From the NCBI RefSeq assembly GCF_004349065.1, contig NZ_SMKZ01000030.1:1-64000 (forward strand): 64,000 bases of DNA, read 5' to 3'. The translations under genes and the position numbers were made by a program. This document shows positions 8,519-16,640 of the stretch, piece after piece. Source of the stretch: Jiangella asiatica (GTDB lineage: Bacteria > Actinomycetota > Actinomycetes > Jiangellales > Jiangellaceae). The notes below the pieces were generated by a model that saw only the letters and a list, made by a program, of their open reading frames with translations, did not search any database and was not told the DNA's origin. The number at the start of each line of letters is the position of its first letter. Position 1 is the stretch's first letter.

Positions 8519-9405
8519 CGATTCGCCCCTTCCGAAGGCTCTCTGGCCGTGGCGAGGATCCGTCGCGCCTGCGCGACGACGGCCGCGTCGACGAAGGCGC
8601 CCCCGACGACGGCCGTCGCGGTGTCGTCGTCCAGGCCCGCGACGATCGCCCGCGCCCGGGCGATCTCGGCCGGCGACGGCGTGAAGATCTCGTGCAGCAC
8701 CGGCAGCTGTGTGGGGTGGACCGCCGACTTGCCGGCGAACCCCAGCCGGCGCGCTCGCGTGGCCGCCCGCCGCAGGCCCTGCTCGTCGGCGAGGTCGGTG
8801 AACGCGCCGTCCACCGGGCGCCCGATCCCGGCCGCCCGGCTCTGCAGCGCAAGCGTGGAGCGGGCCAGCAGGGTGGCGTCGTCGTCGGCGAGGTCGGGCA
8901 GCCCCAGGTCGGCGGCGAAGTCGACCGAACCGAACACGAGTGCGGCCACCCGAGGGCTGGACCGCGAGATCGCGCCCGCGGCGAGGACGCCTGCCGCGGA
9001 CTCGATCGTGGGGTAGAGCCGGATCGTGCCGGCCGGGATGCCTCGTTCGCGCTCCAGCGCAGTGACCTGGTGGTCGACCGCCCGCACGGCGTCCGGGCCG
9101 GTGCACTTCGGCAGCCGCAGGGCAGCCAGGCCGGGGTGGACGACGGCGTCGACGTCGGTGGTCGAGTGGCCCGCGGCGTCGCGGTCGATCCGCACGTGGA
9201 CGGCGCACGGCGCACCGCGGGCGCGGTCGCGGACCAGGTCGGCGACGGCGGATCGGGCGGACGCCTTGTCGGTGGCGGCCACCGCGTCCTCGAGGTCGAG
9301 GACGACGGCGTCGGCGCCGGCGTCGAGGACCTTGCCGAGAATGCGCGTGTTCGACCCCGGTGCGAACAGGTAGCTGCGGTGGGCGGGCTCAGGCAACGAC
9401 ACCAC
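8515..9405 (-). CDS. HpcH/HpaI-CitE family CoA-ester lyase
   Basis: A 296-residue TIM-barrel lyase. The N-terminus RSYLFAPGSNTRILGKVLDAGADAVVLDLEDAV is the CitE/malyl-CoA lyase pattern, where Glu and Asp of LDLEDAV help bind Mg2+. Conserved IRLYPTIESAAGV and VFGSVDFAADLG follow. Homologues cleave citryl-CoA, malyl-CoA or citramalyl-CoA to an acyl-CoA and a 2-oxo acid. It follows the CoA-transferase gene with a 17-base overlap, which suggests the transferase makes its CoA-ester substrate. The start is GTG at 9405, and the adjacent GTG at 9402 is equally possible. Confidence 0.87.
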   Translation of the reverse strand: MVSLPEPAHRSYLFAPGSNTRILGKVLDAGADAVVLDLEDAVAATDKASARSAVADLVRDRARGAPCAVHVRIDRDAAGHSTTDVDAVVHPGLAALRLPKCTGPDAVRAVDHQVTALERERGIPAGTIRLYPTIESAAGVLAAGAISRSSPRVAALVFGSVDFAADLGLPDLADDDATLLARSTLALQSRAAGIGRPVDGAFTDLADEQGLRRAATRARRLGFAGKSAVHPTQLPVLHEIFTPSPAEIARARAIVAGLDDDTATAVVGGAFVDAAVVAQARRILATAREPSEGANR

Positions 9406-10597
9406 GCTCCCGGAGCGCGGCGAGGCGGTCGGCCGGGACGCCGAGCTCTCCGCCGAGCACGTCGTCGGTGTCCGCGCCGAGCCGGCGGCCGGTCCAGCGG
9501 ATCGAGCCCGGGGTCTCGGACAGGCCGAACAGGACGTTCTGCATGCGGACCGTGCCCAGGTCGTCGTCGGGCACCGAGGTGACCATGTCCACGGCCTGGA
9601 CGTGCGGGTCGGCCATGAGCTCGGCGACGTCGTAGACCGGCGCGATGGCGGCCTCGGCGCGCTCGAACGCGTCGACGGCCTCGTCCCTGGTCCGCTCGGC
9701 CAGCCAGTCGCCGACGTAGCCGTCGAGGAGGTCGGCGTGCTCGGCCCGTGTCCGCCCGCTGCGGAACCACGGTTCGTCGATGACCTCGGGGTGGCCCACC
9801 AGGCGCATGACCCGCTCGGCGATGACGGTCGCGCTGGTCGAGATGGCGACCCAGCGGCCGTCCTTGGTCCGGTAGGTGTTGCGAGGAGCGTTGTTGCCCG
9901 ACCGGTTCCCGGTGCGCCGCTGCACGATGCCGAGCTGGTCGTACCAGGTGGGCTGCGGGCCCAGCACGGTGACGATCGGGTCGAGGATGCTCTGGTCGAT
10001 CACTTGGCCACGGCCACCGTGTGCGTCGCGGTGGTACAGGGCCATCGTGACGGCCGCGGCGACCGCCATGCCGGCGATCCCGTCGGCCAGCCCGAACGGG
10101 GGCAGCGTGGGCGGCCCGTCTGGTTGGCCGGTGATCTCCGCGAACCCGCTCATGGACTCGGCGAGGGTGCCGAAGCCGGGGCGGTCGCGGTACGGCCCGC
10201 GCTGCCCGAAGCCGGTGACCCGCGCGAGGACCAGCCCGGGGTTGGCGGCGCTGAGCCGGTCGTAGCCCAGCCCCCAGCTCTCCAGCTTCCCGGGACGGAA
10301 GTTCTCGACGACGACGTCGGCGGTGGCGGCCAGGGCGCGGAAGATCTCCGCGCCGTCGGGGTCGCCGAGGTACAGCCCGACGGTGCGCTTGTTGCGGGAG
10401 ATCACCTTCCACCACAGCGGCACGCCGTCCTTGGCGTGCCCGTGGTGACGCAGCCCGTCGCCGAACCGCGGGTGCTCGATCTTGATCACTTCGGCGCCGT
10501 AGTCACCGAGGATCTGGCACGCCAGTGGGCCGGCCAGGATGGTCGAGACGTCGAGCACGCGCAGCCCGGCCAGCGGGCCGGTGACCTCCGCCGTCAT
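9389..10597 (-). CDS. CaiB/BaiF family (class III) CoA-transferase
   Basis: A 402-residue class III CoA-transferase. The N-terminal block GLRVLDVSTILAGPLACQIL, VIKIEHP and NKRTVGL are family signatures. The expected catalytic Asp, which forms the acyl anhydride in formyl-CoA transferase, is Asp172 in GLADGIAGM. It moves CoA from a donor such as succinyl-CoA to a carboxylic acid. The gene overlaps the cyclase-family gene upstream by four bases (ATGA) and the lyase gene downstream. It is a strong candidate for the activation step before CitE-type cleavage. Confidence 0.9.
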   Translation of the reverse strand: MTAEVTGPLAGLRVLDVSTILAGPLACQILGDYGAEVIKIEHPRFGDGLRHHGHAKDGVPLWWKVISRNKRTVGLYLGDPDGAEIFRALAATADVVVENFRPGKLESWGLGYDRLSAANPGLVLARVTGFGQRGPYRDRPGFGTLAESMSGFAEITGQPDGPPTLPPFGLADGIAGMAVAAAVTMALYHRDAHGGRGQVIDQSILDPIVTVLGPQPTWYDQLGIVQRRTGNRSGNNAPRNTYRTKDGRWVAISTSATVIAERVMRLVGHPEVIDEPWFRSGRTRAEHADLLDGYVGDWLAERTRDEAVDAFERAEAAIAPVYDVAELMADPHVQAVDMVTSVPDDDLGTVRMQNVLFGLSETPGSIRWTGRRLGADTDDVLGGELGVPADRLAALRERGVVA

Positions 10598-11442
10598 CGG
10601 TCCACGTCACCTTCGGGCGCGGCGCGGCCCGGCACGAGCGCCAGGGGCCGCACCGGCGAGCCGGTCGCACCGCGGATCTTCAGCGGCGCCAGCACGAACC
10701 CGAACTCGTGCACGCCGGCGGCGGCGATCGGGCGCAGGTCCATGACCTCGACGATGTTGATGCCGTGCTCGACCAGCAGCACTCGGTGCACGGGCAGCAC
10801 GGAGTGCCCGGTGCCGGGCCGGACCGTCTCGAAGGCGATCGTCTCGCCGCCGGCAACGCGCACCCGCCGCTCGGCCAGCCAGCGCGCGGCGTCCGGTCCC
10901 GGCCCGGGAGCGCCGTCCTCGGCGCCGACGAACTCCCGTTCCGGCCACAGCGCGGACCACCCGGTGCGGATCAGGGCGGCGTCGCCCGGCCGTACCTCGA
11001 CACCGGCTGCCGCCTCCGCGGCCTCGAGGTCCGCGGCGGTGACCTCGTAGCCGGGCGGCAGGACGTCGAGGCCGTGGGTGGCCGCGACGTCGAGGAGGAC
11101 GCCGCGCCCGACCATCGGCGCGAACTCGTCGATGCCCAGCCGGGTGAAGCCGCGGTTGGTCTGGACGTCGGCTGCGGGCGTGCCGTCGTGCAGCAGGCCG
11201 TCCTGCGAGATGTGGGCCGGGGCGTCGACGTGGGTGCCGACGTGGCCACCGGTGACGATGAGCTCGTTCGCCGACGAGCCGCCGTCGGCCCGCACGATGT
11301 CGCCGTGACGTCGCTGCAGCGCCAGGTCGAAAGCGGGATGGTTGGGCGAGACGGGCATGCCGCGATGCAGCTCGTGCGCGAGATCGATCACTGTCAGCCG
11401 GCCCAGCACGTCCCACCAACCAGTGGCGCCGTGTGCGGTCAT
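10594..11442 (-). CDS. Cyclase family protein (kynurenine formamidase-like metal hydrolase)
   Basis: A 282-residue member of the putative-cyclase family (PF04199 type). The metal-binding signature HVGTHVDAPAH is at residues 67-77, with more conserved His near the C-terminus (HSVLPVHRVLL). Known members hydrolyse N-formylkynurenine or isatin, or act on other amides and lactones. No tryptophan-pathway gene is near, so a lactone or amide hydrolysis step in the carboxylate pathway is more likely. The start is an ATG whose last bases form the TGA stop of PrpD-2 (ATGA). Confidence 0.83.
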   Translation of the reverse strand: MTAHGATGWWDVLGRLTVIDLAHELHRGMPVSPNHPAFDLALQRRHGDIVRADGGSSANELIVTGGHVGTHVDAPAHISQDGLLHDGTPAADVQTNRGFTRLGIDEFAPMVGRGVLLDVAATHGLDVLPPGYEVTAADLEAAEAAAGVEVRPGDAALIRTGWSALWPEREFVGAEDGAPGPGPDAARWLAERRVRVAGGETIAFETVRPGTGHSVLPVHRVLLVEHGINIVEVMDLRPIAAAGVHEFGFVLAPLKIRGATGSPVRPLALVPGRAAPEGDVDR

Positions 11443-12836
11443 CGGCCCGCCTTCCGTCCGGCGGGTGCGGCACCCTGCGCCGCGCCGTCGCCCCGGGCGA
11501 GGTCCATCACCCCGCTGACGCCGGGAAGCTCGTCGATCCGTTCCAGCAGGCCGGCCAGCTCGCCGACGGCGTCGGCCGCCAGCACGCGGCCCGCGCAGGC
11601 GGTGAACTTCTCCATCAGCTGTGCGCTGGTCAGCGGGACCCCGGGCATGCCCGTCAGCTGGTCGACCCGTTCCGTCAGCTCGACGCCCCCGGCCTGCTCG
11701 ACCGTCACCACGACGTGCAGGTCGAGGAACTCCGTGGGGATGCTCGGGTCGAACCGGATCGTCACCTTGGGGAGAAACGCCTCGACGTCGGCGGCGAAGC
11801 GGCGCTCGTTGGTGAACGAGTCGATGGTGACGCGCCCGTCGAGCAGTGCGACGGCGGTCGTGTACTGGACGGAGAACTTGCCGTCCAGGCCGGTCTCCGG
11901 CCGCGGCCGGTCGACGTAGTGCAGTTCGGGGAAGGTGACCACGACGGACTCGACCGCGCTCGCGTCGAACTCCGGGCGCCCGCGGATGGCCAGGGCGGCG
12001 TCGATCGGGCGGTGGGTGAAGTAGTTGGACGGGTGCTTCTTGAACCCGACGCCGGGGTCGACCATCCGCAGCGGGTCGGCGAAGCCCTCGACCAGGAGGT
12101 GCGGCTCCTGCTCGTCGCGCAGCAGCGTGTCGAAGTAGCCCTGCGGGCCGAAGACGTCCTGTGTCGCGGTCCAGCCGCGGCCGGCCAGCAGCGCGGACTC
12201 CAGGCCCATCCGCGCGGCGTGGCCGGAGTGGCTGGACTTGGTCATCGTCCCGGTGTTCAGGCTCAGGCTGCCCACCCGCGAGCCCGCGATCCCGAACGCC
12301 ATCGCGGCCTGCGTCGCGTCGAGCCCGAACAGCTTGACCCCGGCGGCAACCGCGCCCATCAGGCCGGTCGTCCCCGGCTTGTGGTAGCCGCGCCCGGTGT
12401 GCAGGCCGGTGCTGGCCATCCGCAGCCGCGACTGCACTTCGAACGCCGCAACCAGGGCGGTCAGGCAGTCCCGCCCGGAGTGCCCGTAGTGCTCGGCGAT
12501 GGCCAGGATGGCCGGCAGCGTCGGCGAGGTCGGGTGGTTCATCGGGTACCACGTGTTGTCGTAGTCCAGCGCGTGCGCCAGGGTGCCGTTGGCGAAGGCG
12601 GCGTCGGTGATCGACGTGCGGAAGCCGCCGCCGATCACCGTGGCCTGGGGAGCCCCGGCCAGCTCGCGGACGTAGTCGGTCACGAGCCGCCCGACCCCCA
12701 GGGGCTCGGTGGCGCCGGCCAGGGTGACGCCGACGCCGTCGAGGAACACGTGCCGGGCCACCTCGCGGGCCGCCTGCGGTATGCGGTCGTAGTCGAGTGC
12801 CCGCACGTGCTCGACGAGCTGGCCGGTGAGGGTCAC
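11439..12836 (-). CDS. MmgE/PrpD family protein (paralogue 2)
   Basis: A 465-residue PrpD-fold protein. The key block reads ANGTLAHALDYDNTWYPMNHP near residues 80-100. The usual second Asp of DYDD is Asn here. STPLHTGRG-like SATGLHTGRGYHKPGTTG equivalents and TKSSHSGHAARMG mark the substrate-binding His/Lys segment. FKKHPSNYFTHRPIDAA is the C-terminal lid motif. The GTG start overlaps the flavoprotein stop (GTGA). Being sandwiched between a TcuA-like dehydrogenase and a cyclase-family hydrolase suggests it acts on the dehydrogenase product by hydration, dehydration or decarboxylation. Confidence 0.86.
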   Translation of the reverse strand: MTLTGQLVEHVRALDYDRIPQAAREVARHVFLDGVGVTLAGATEPLGVGRLVTDYVRELAGAPQATVIGGGFRTSITDAAFANGTLAHALDYDNTWYPMNHPTSPTLPAILAIAEHYGHSGRDCLTALVAAFEVQSRLRMASTGLHTGRGYHKPGTTGLMGAVAAGVKLFGLDATQAAMAFGIAGSRVGSLSLNTGTMTKSSHSGHAARMGLESALLAGRGWTATQDVFGPQGYFDTLLRDEQEPHLLVEGFADPLRMVDPGVGFKKHPSNYFTHRPIDAALAIRGRPEFDASAVESVVVTFPELHYVDRPRPETGLDGKFSVQYTTAVALLDGRVTIDSFTNERRFAADVEAFLPKVTIRFDPSIPTEFLDLHVVVTVEQAGGVELTERVDQLTGMPGVPLTSAQLMEKFTACAGRVLAADAVGELAGLLERIDELPGVSGVMDLARGDGAAQGAAPAGRKAGR

Positions 12837-14326
12837 GACCGGCCTCCCAGTGCCGCCACGGCCGATGCCGCTGCCCGGCGGCCGAAGACCGCACCGCGCA
12901 TCAGGCCGGCGCCGGCCGGGTAGTTGTCGTAGAAGAACCCGCCGGTGATCTCGCCGGTGGCGAGGAGTCCGGGCATCGGGCGGCCCTCGTTGTCCAGGAC
13001 CCTGGCCTCGGGGTCGACGCGCAGCCCGCCGTAGGTGAACGTGATGCCGGCGGTCACCGGGTAGGCGACGAACGGCGGCGAGTCCAGGCGCAGCGCCCAG
13101 TTGCTCTTCGGCGGCACGACGCCCGAGGTGGCCAGGCCGTCCTCGATCGTGGGGTCGAAGGCGGCGGCGTCGTCGGGAGCAGCCTCGTTGTACGCCTCGA
13201 CGGTTGCGCGCAGTGCCGCTGGGGCGACGCCGAGCGCGGCGGCGAGCTCGTCGATCGTGTCGCCGGTCACCGGCTCCTGGGTCCGGTAGCGGGGTTGGAG
13301 GTAGCGCAGCGTCTTCTGGTCGAACACTTGCGCGGCCCAGGCCCGCGGCTGCGCCCGGATCGCGGCACCGGTCTTGGCGTAGGTCTTCATGTAGTACTGC
13401 TCGCCCTCGTCGACGAAGCGCTGGCCGAGGGCGTTGACCAGCAGGCCGTACGGGTAGGAGTGCCGGCCGGTCTGGTCGGTGATGGCGAGGTCGCCCTCCG
13501 CTGGTGCGTCGGCGGCGACGGGGGTGGCGTGGCAGCCGCCCCAGTGCCCGATCGCCTGGGCGCCGGCACGCAGCGCCTGGTCGAGCATGGTGCCCTTGTT
13601 GAAGCGCGAGCCGCGCACCTTGACCAGGTCCCAGCCGGGTCCGAGGTAGCGCAGCCGCATCTCCGGGTTGGCCTCGAACCCGCCGCAGGCCAGGATCACC
13701 GTGCCGTGCAGCGTCACGAACTCGTCGCTGCGCCGGACGCGGACCCCGAGCACGGTGGACCCCTCGGTGACCAGCTCGTGCGCGGGGGAGTCGTACCAGA
13801 TGTCGATGCCGGCCGCCTCGACGGCCGCGAACAGGTCGTCGGTCAGGCCGATGCCCTCGTGAACGGCGCGGACCGCCCCGCCCGGCGGCAGCGTGTACGG
13901 CTGGGCCTCGCTCAGCTGGTCCTTGTCGACGAACTTGCGCGTGGCCAGCTCCCACTTCACGCCCTTGTCGCGCATCCACGTCATCGTCGGGTAGCTCTCG
14001 TCGAGGAGCACGTCGGCGAGCTCGGGCACCATCCGGCCACTGGAGGTGTCCATGAGGTCGCGGAGGTAGTCGGCCCGGCTGTAGGCCTCCACCCTCGACA
14101 CCGGGACCAACTCGTGGGACGACGCGTCGAGCAGCGGTTCGAGCGCCGCCATGCCCTCGTGGACGAAGCGGAACGTGGCACCGGCGAACCTGCTGTTGCC
14201 GCCTCGCTCCGCCCGCGGGGCCGCCTCCAGCATGGTCACCGGCGCGCCCGTGTCGTGCACGGCCAGCGCGGCGACCATGGCGGCGTTGCCCGCACCCACC
14301 ACGATCACGCGGTCGTCGTTCGTCAT
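12833..14326 (-). CDS. FAD-dependent dehydrogenase, TcuA-like (second copy)
   Basis: A 497-residue flavoprotein, paralogous to 3863-5329. VIVVGAGNAAMVAALAV carries the FAD Rossmann motif, and EAAPRAERGGNSRFAGATFRF matches the TcuA-type second block. The C-terminal FAD site GGFFYDNYPAGAGLMRGAVFGRRA is intact. The expected reaction is oxidation of a saturated carboxylate bond, as in tricarballylate to cis-aconitate. I placed the start at the ATG preceded by GAGAGGGG. An ATG 18 bases further upstream overlaps the propeller stop (ATGA) and is also possible. It is the second gene of the ten-gene operon. Confidence 0.85.
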   Translation of the reverse strand: MTNDDRVIVVGAGNAAMVAALAVHDTGAPVTMLEAAPRAERGGNSRFAGATFRFVHEGMAALEPLLDASSHELVPVSRVEAYSRADYLRDLMDTSSGRMVPELADVLLDESYPTMTWMRDKGVKWELATRKFVDKDQLSEAQPYTLPPGGAVRAVHEGIGLTDDLFAAVEAAGIDIWYDSPAHELVTEGSTVLGVRVRRSDEFVTLHGTVILACGGFEANPEMRLRYLGPGWDLVKVRGSRFNKGTMLDQALRAGAQAIGHWGGCHATPVAADAPAEGDLAITDQTGRHSYPYGLLVNALGQRFVDEGEQYYMKTYAKTGAAIRAQPRAWAAQVFDQKTLRYLQPRYRTQEPVTGDTIDELAAALGVAPAALRATVEAYNEAAPDDAAAFDPTIEDGLATSGVVPPKSNWALRLDSPPFVAYPVTAGITFTYGGLRVDPEARVLDNEGRPMPGLLATGEITGGFFYDNYPAGAGLMRGAVFGRRAAASAVAALGGRS

Positions 14327-14340
14327 GCGTCCCCTCTCGT

Positions 14341-15369
14341 TCATACGGGCTCGCGGGCCAGGATCGAGGCCATCCGGTTCGGGTAGTCGCCCGCGCTCAC
14401 CCGTGCCGCCTCCGTCTCGTCCTCGATGCTGAAGATCGAGACCGTGCCGTCCTTCCGGTTCGGGACGCACAGGAACCGCTCGTCGAGGCTGACCTTGACG
14501 AAGGCCGGCTCCCTGCCGGTGGCGATCTGGGACCTCAGCCGAAGCTCCGGCAGCGAGTAGACGGCGATGTAGTCGGCGATGCTGGCGGCCGCGTAGAGCG
14601 TGCTTTCGTCCGAGAGCATCCGCATGCCGTGGTTGACGGTGTAGCCGACCTTGTGCGGCACCTCGACGCCGGCGGGCAGCCGAGGCAGGTGGACCGTCGC
14701 AGACGTCGCGCCCCGCGCCAGGTCGACGACGCTGAACCCGTGCAGGCGGGAGAGCTGGACGTAGGCCGTGCGCCGGTCGCGCGTGACGACGAACGGCCGG
14801 ACCGACTCGCCCAGGTGGACGCGCTGCACGCACTCCAGGCGCTCGGTGTCGATGACCGACAGCGTGTGGCCCCAAATGGTGCCGACGTAGAGCCGCGAGC
14901 CGTCGGAGGAGATCTCGGTGCCGTGCGGACCCCAGCCGCACGGCACCCGTGCGATGGAGGCCTGCTTGCCCACGTCGACCACCTCGACGTAGCTGCGATC
15001 GCGAATCGGCACGTAGACGCGGCCCCCGTCGGGCGAGGCGCTGATGTGGTTCGGCTGGCCGCTGAGGGGCAGCGTCCAGAGCAGCTCGTGGGTGCCGGTG
15101 CGGAACGCCGCCAGGTCGCCGGGCAGGCGGGTGTCGCCGCGCTCCTTGCCGAGGGGCGCGGGGTACCGGCTGGCGTACATCGTCGCGCCGTCCGGCGCCG
15201 GCCACAGCGAGTCGACCTGCATCGCCATGGGCTGGCCGTCGACCTGGACGCGTTCCATGGCGACGGTGTCGACGACGGTGAAGTCGGTCAGGTCGATGAC
15301 GGTCAGGTCGCCTCCGTGCATGTTGGCGACGTAGAGGAGCTCGCGTCCCTGGGCCGGTGGCGACGTCAT
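14341..15369 (-). CDS. YncE-like beta-propeller protein
   Basis: A 342-residue repeat protein made of blades of about 45 residues, each with a pattern like DGSRLYVGTIWGHTLSVIDT. This is typical of YVTN/YncE or lactonase-type seven-bladed propellers. No signal peptide is visible (MTSPPAQGRELLYVANMHGG), so it probably stays in the cytoplasm, unlike many YncE proteins. The start is ATG 15369 with GGGGAG upstream; TTG 15372 is less likely. It is the first gene of the leftward operon, next to operator A. A lactone-hydrolysing or binding role is possible, but I cannot assign an activity. Confidence 0.72.
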   Translation of the reverse strand: MTSPPAQGRELLYVANMHGGDLTVIDLTDFTVVDTVAMERVQVDGQPMAMQVDSLWPAPDGATMYASRYPAPLGKERGDTRLPGDLAAFRTGTHELLWTLPLSGQPNHISASPDGGRVYVPIRDRSYVEVVDVGKQASIARVPCGWGPHGTEISSDGSRLYVGTIWGHTLSVIDTERLECVQRVHLGESVRPFVVTRDRRTAYVQLSRLHGFSVVDLARGATSATVHLPRLPAGVEVPHKVGYTVNHGMRMLSDESTLYAAASIADYIAVYSLPELRLRSQIATGREPAFVKVSLDERFLCVPNRKDGTVSIFSIEDETEAARVSAGDYPNRMASILAREPV

Positions 15370-15427
15370 CAAAGCTCCCCTCGGTCCGTAGATCGTGTGG
15401 TACCGAGACCGTACGAGGTGATCGGTA

Positions 15428-15441
15428 GACTGTCAACAATA
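15428..15441. promoter_or_regulatory. Island operator A (GntR-type) on the propeller operon promoter
   Basis: GACTGTCAACAATA lies between the propeller and MOT1 genes. Read leftward it overlaps a good promoter: -35 TTGACA (complement of 15431-15436), 17-base spacer, -10 TACGGT (complement of 15408-15413). It holds the exact core TGTCAACA shared with sites D and F. Confidence 0.7.
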
Positions 15442-15485
15442 GCCTGGTCTACTGTTCTCGTCTGACGCGGAGAACGGAGGTCGCG

Positions 15486-16640
15486 ATGGCGGAGGCCCTC
15501 GCGGGAGCCGACCGGCCCGCATGGTGGCAGTCCGCCGTCGCGGCAACCGCTGACCTGGGCATCTTCCTCCCCATCGCCGTGATGCTCGTCGTGGTGAACG
15601 GCCTGTCCGCGACCGCCGTGCTGGTCTGCGCCGGCCTGCTGTACCTCCTCGTGGCGTTCGTCTACCGGGTGCCGGTTCCCGTCCAGCCGATGAAGGCGAT
15701 GACGGCGCTGGCGATCGCGTCCGAGCTGCCGGCTCCCGTCATCGCGGCGGGTGCGCTGACCATCGGCGCGCTGTTCGTGCTGCTCGGCCTGACCGGGCTG
15801 CTGGACCGGCTGGCGCCGCTCGTGCCGCTGGCGGTGGTGCGCGGCGTCCAGCTCGCCGTCGGCCTGGCGCTGGCCAAGGTCGCGTACGGGCTGGTCGCCC
15901 ATCCCGCCGCGGCCTTCACCGCACCGCCGTCGCCGCTGGTGACGGCGGTGGGCGCCGCCGTGCTGGTGGCGGTGTTCGTCCGCTGGCCGCGCGCCGGCCT
16001 GGCGCTGGCGATGGCCGCGGCCGTCGTCGTGGTCGCCGTGTCCACCCCGGACGGGACCACGTGGGGCCCGGCCGCGGTGGATCTGCCCGAGCTCACGCTG
16101 GAGTCGTTCGGGTTGGCCGCGGTGCTCCTGGTCGTCCCGCAGGCGCCGCTCACCGTGACCAGCTCCTGCATCGCCACCGCGGACGCGGCGCGGCACTACT
16201 TCGGGCCGCGCGCCGGCCGGGTCCGCACCGGCCGGCTCGCGCTGACCGTCGGCGCCGGCAACCTCCTGTCCGGGCTGGCGGCCGGGATGCCGATGTGTCA
16301 CGGCTCCGGCGGGGTGTCCGCGCACCACCGGTTCGGCGGACGGATCGGATCCACTCCGGCGATCGCCGGTGCCGGCCTGCTGGTCGTCGGCGTGGTGCTC
16401 GGCGCCGACTTCGCCCGGCGGGCGGGCGCCTTCCCGATCCCGGTGCTGGTGGCACTGCTGGTGACGGCGGCGCTGTGGCACGTCCGGCTGCTGGCCAGCC
16501 TGCGCCGGCGGCGCGACTGGGTGATCGCGTTGGCCGTCGGCGGCGGCAGTCTGGTGGTCAACCTCGGGGTGCTCGTGGTGCTGGCGATGGTGACGTGGTG
16601 GGCGGTCCCGGCGCTGCGCCGGAGTCCGACCATGAGGTGA
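15486..16640 (+). CDS. MOT1-type molybdate/sulfate family transporter
   Basis: A 384-residue integral membrane protein with about ten hydrophobic segments. The two signature loops of the MOT1 group are present: VPVPVQPMKAMTALAI near residue 60 and PMCHGSGGVSAHHRFGGRIG near 262. MOT1 proteins carry molybdate in plants and bacteria. No molybdoenzyme is encoded in this window, and the gene shares its control region with a carboxylate operon, so organic-anion transport is an alternative. GGAGG at 15476-15480 sets the start. Its last 83 bases overlap the convergent dehydrogenase gene. Confidence 0.85.
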   Translation: MAEALAGADRPAWWQSAVAATADLGIFLPIAVMLVVVNGLSATAVLVCAGLLYLLVAFVYRVPVPVQPMKAMTALAIASELPAPVIAAGALTIGALFVLLGLTGLLDRLAPLVPLAVVRGVQLAVGLALAKVAYGLVAHPAAAFTAPPSPLVTAVGAAVLVAVFVRWPRAGLALAMAAAVVVVAVSTPDGTTWGPAAVDLPELTLESFGLAAVLLVVPQAPLTVTSSCIATADAARHYFGPRAGRVRTGRLALTVGAGNLLSGLAAGMPMCHGSGGVSAHHRFGGRIGSTPAIAGAGLLVVGVVLGADFARRAGAFPIPVLVALLVTAALWHVRLLASLRRRRDWVIALAVGGGSLVVNLGVLVVLAMVTWWAVPALRRSPTMR

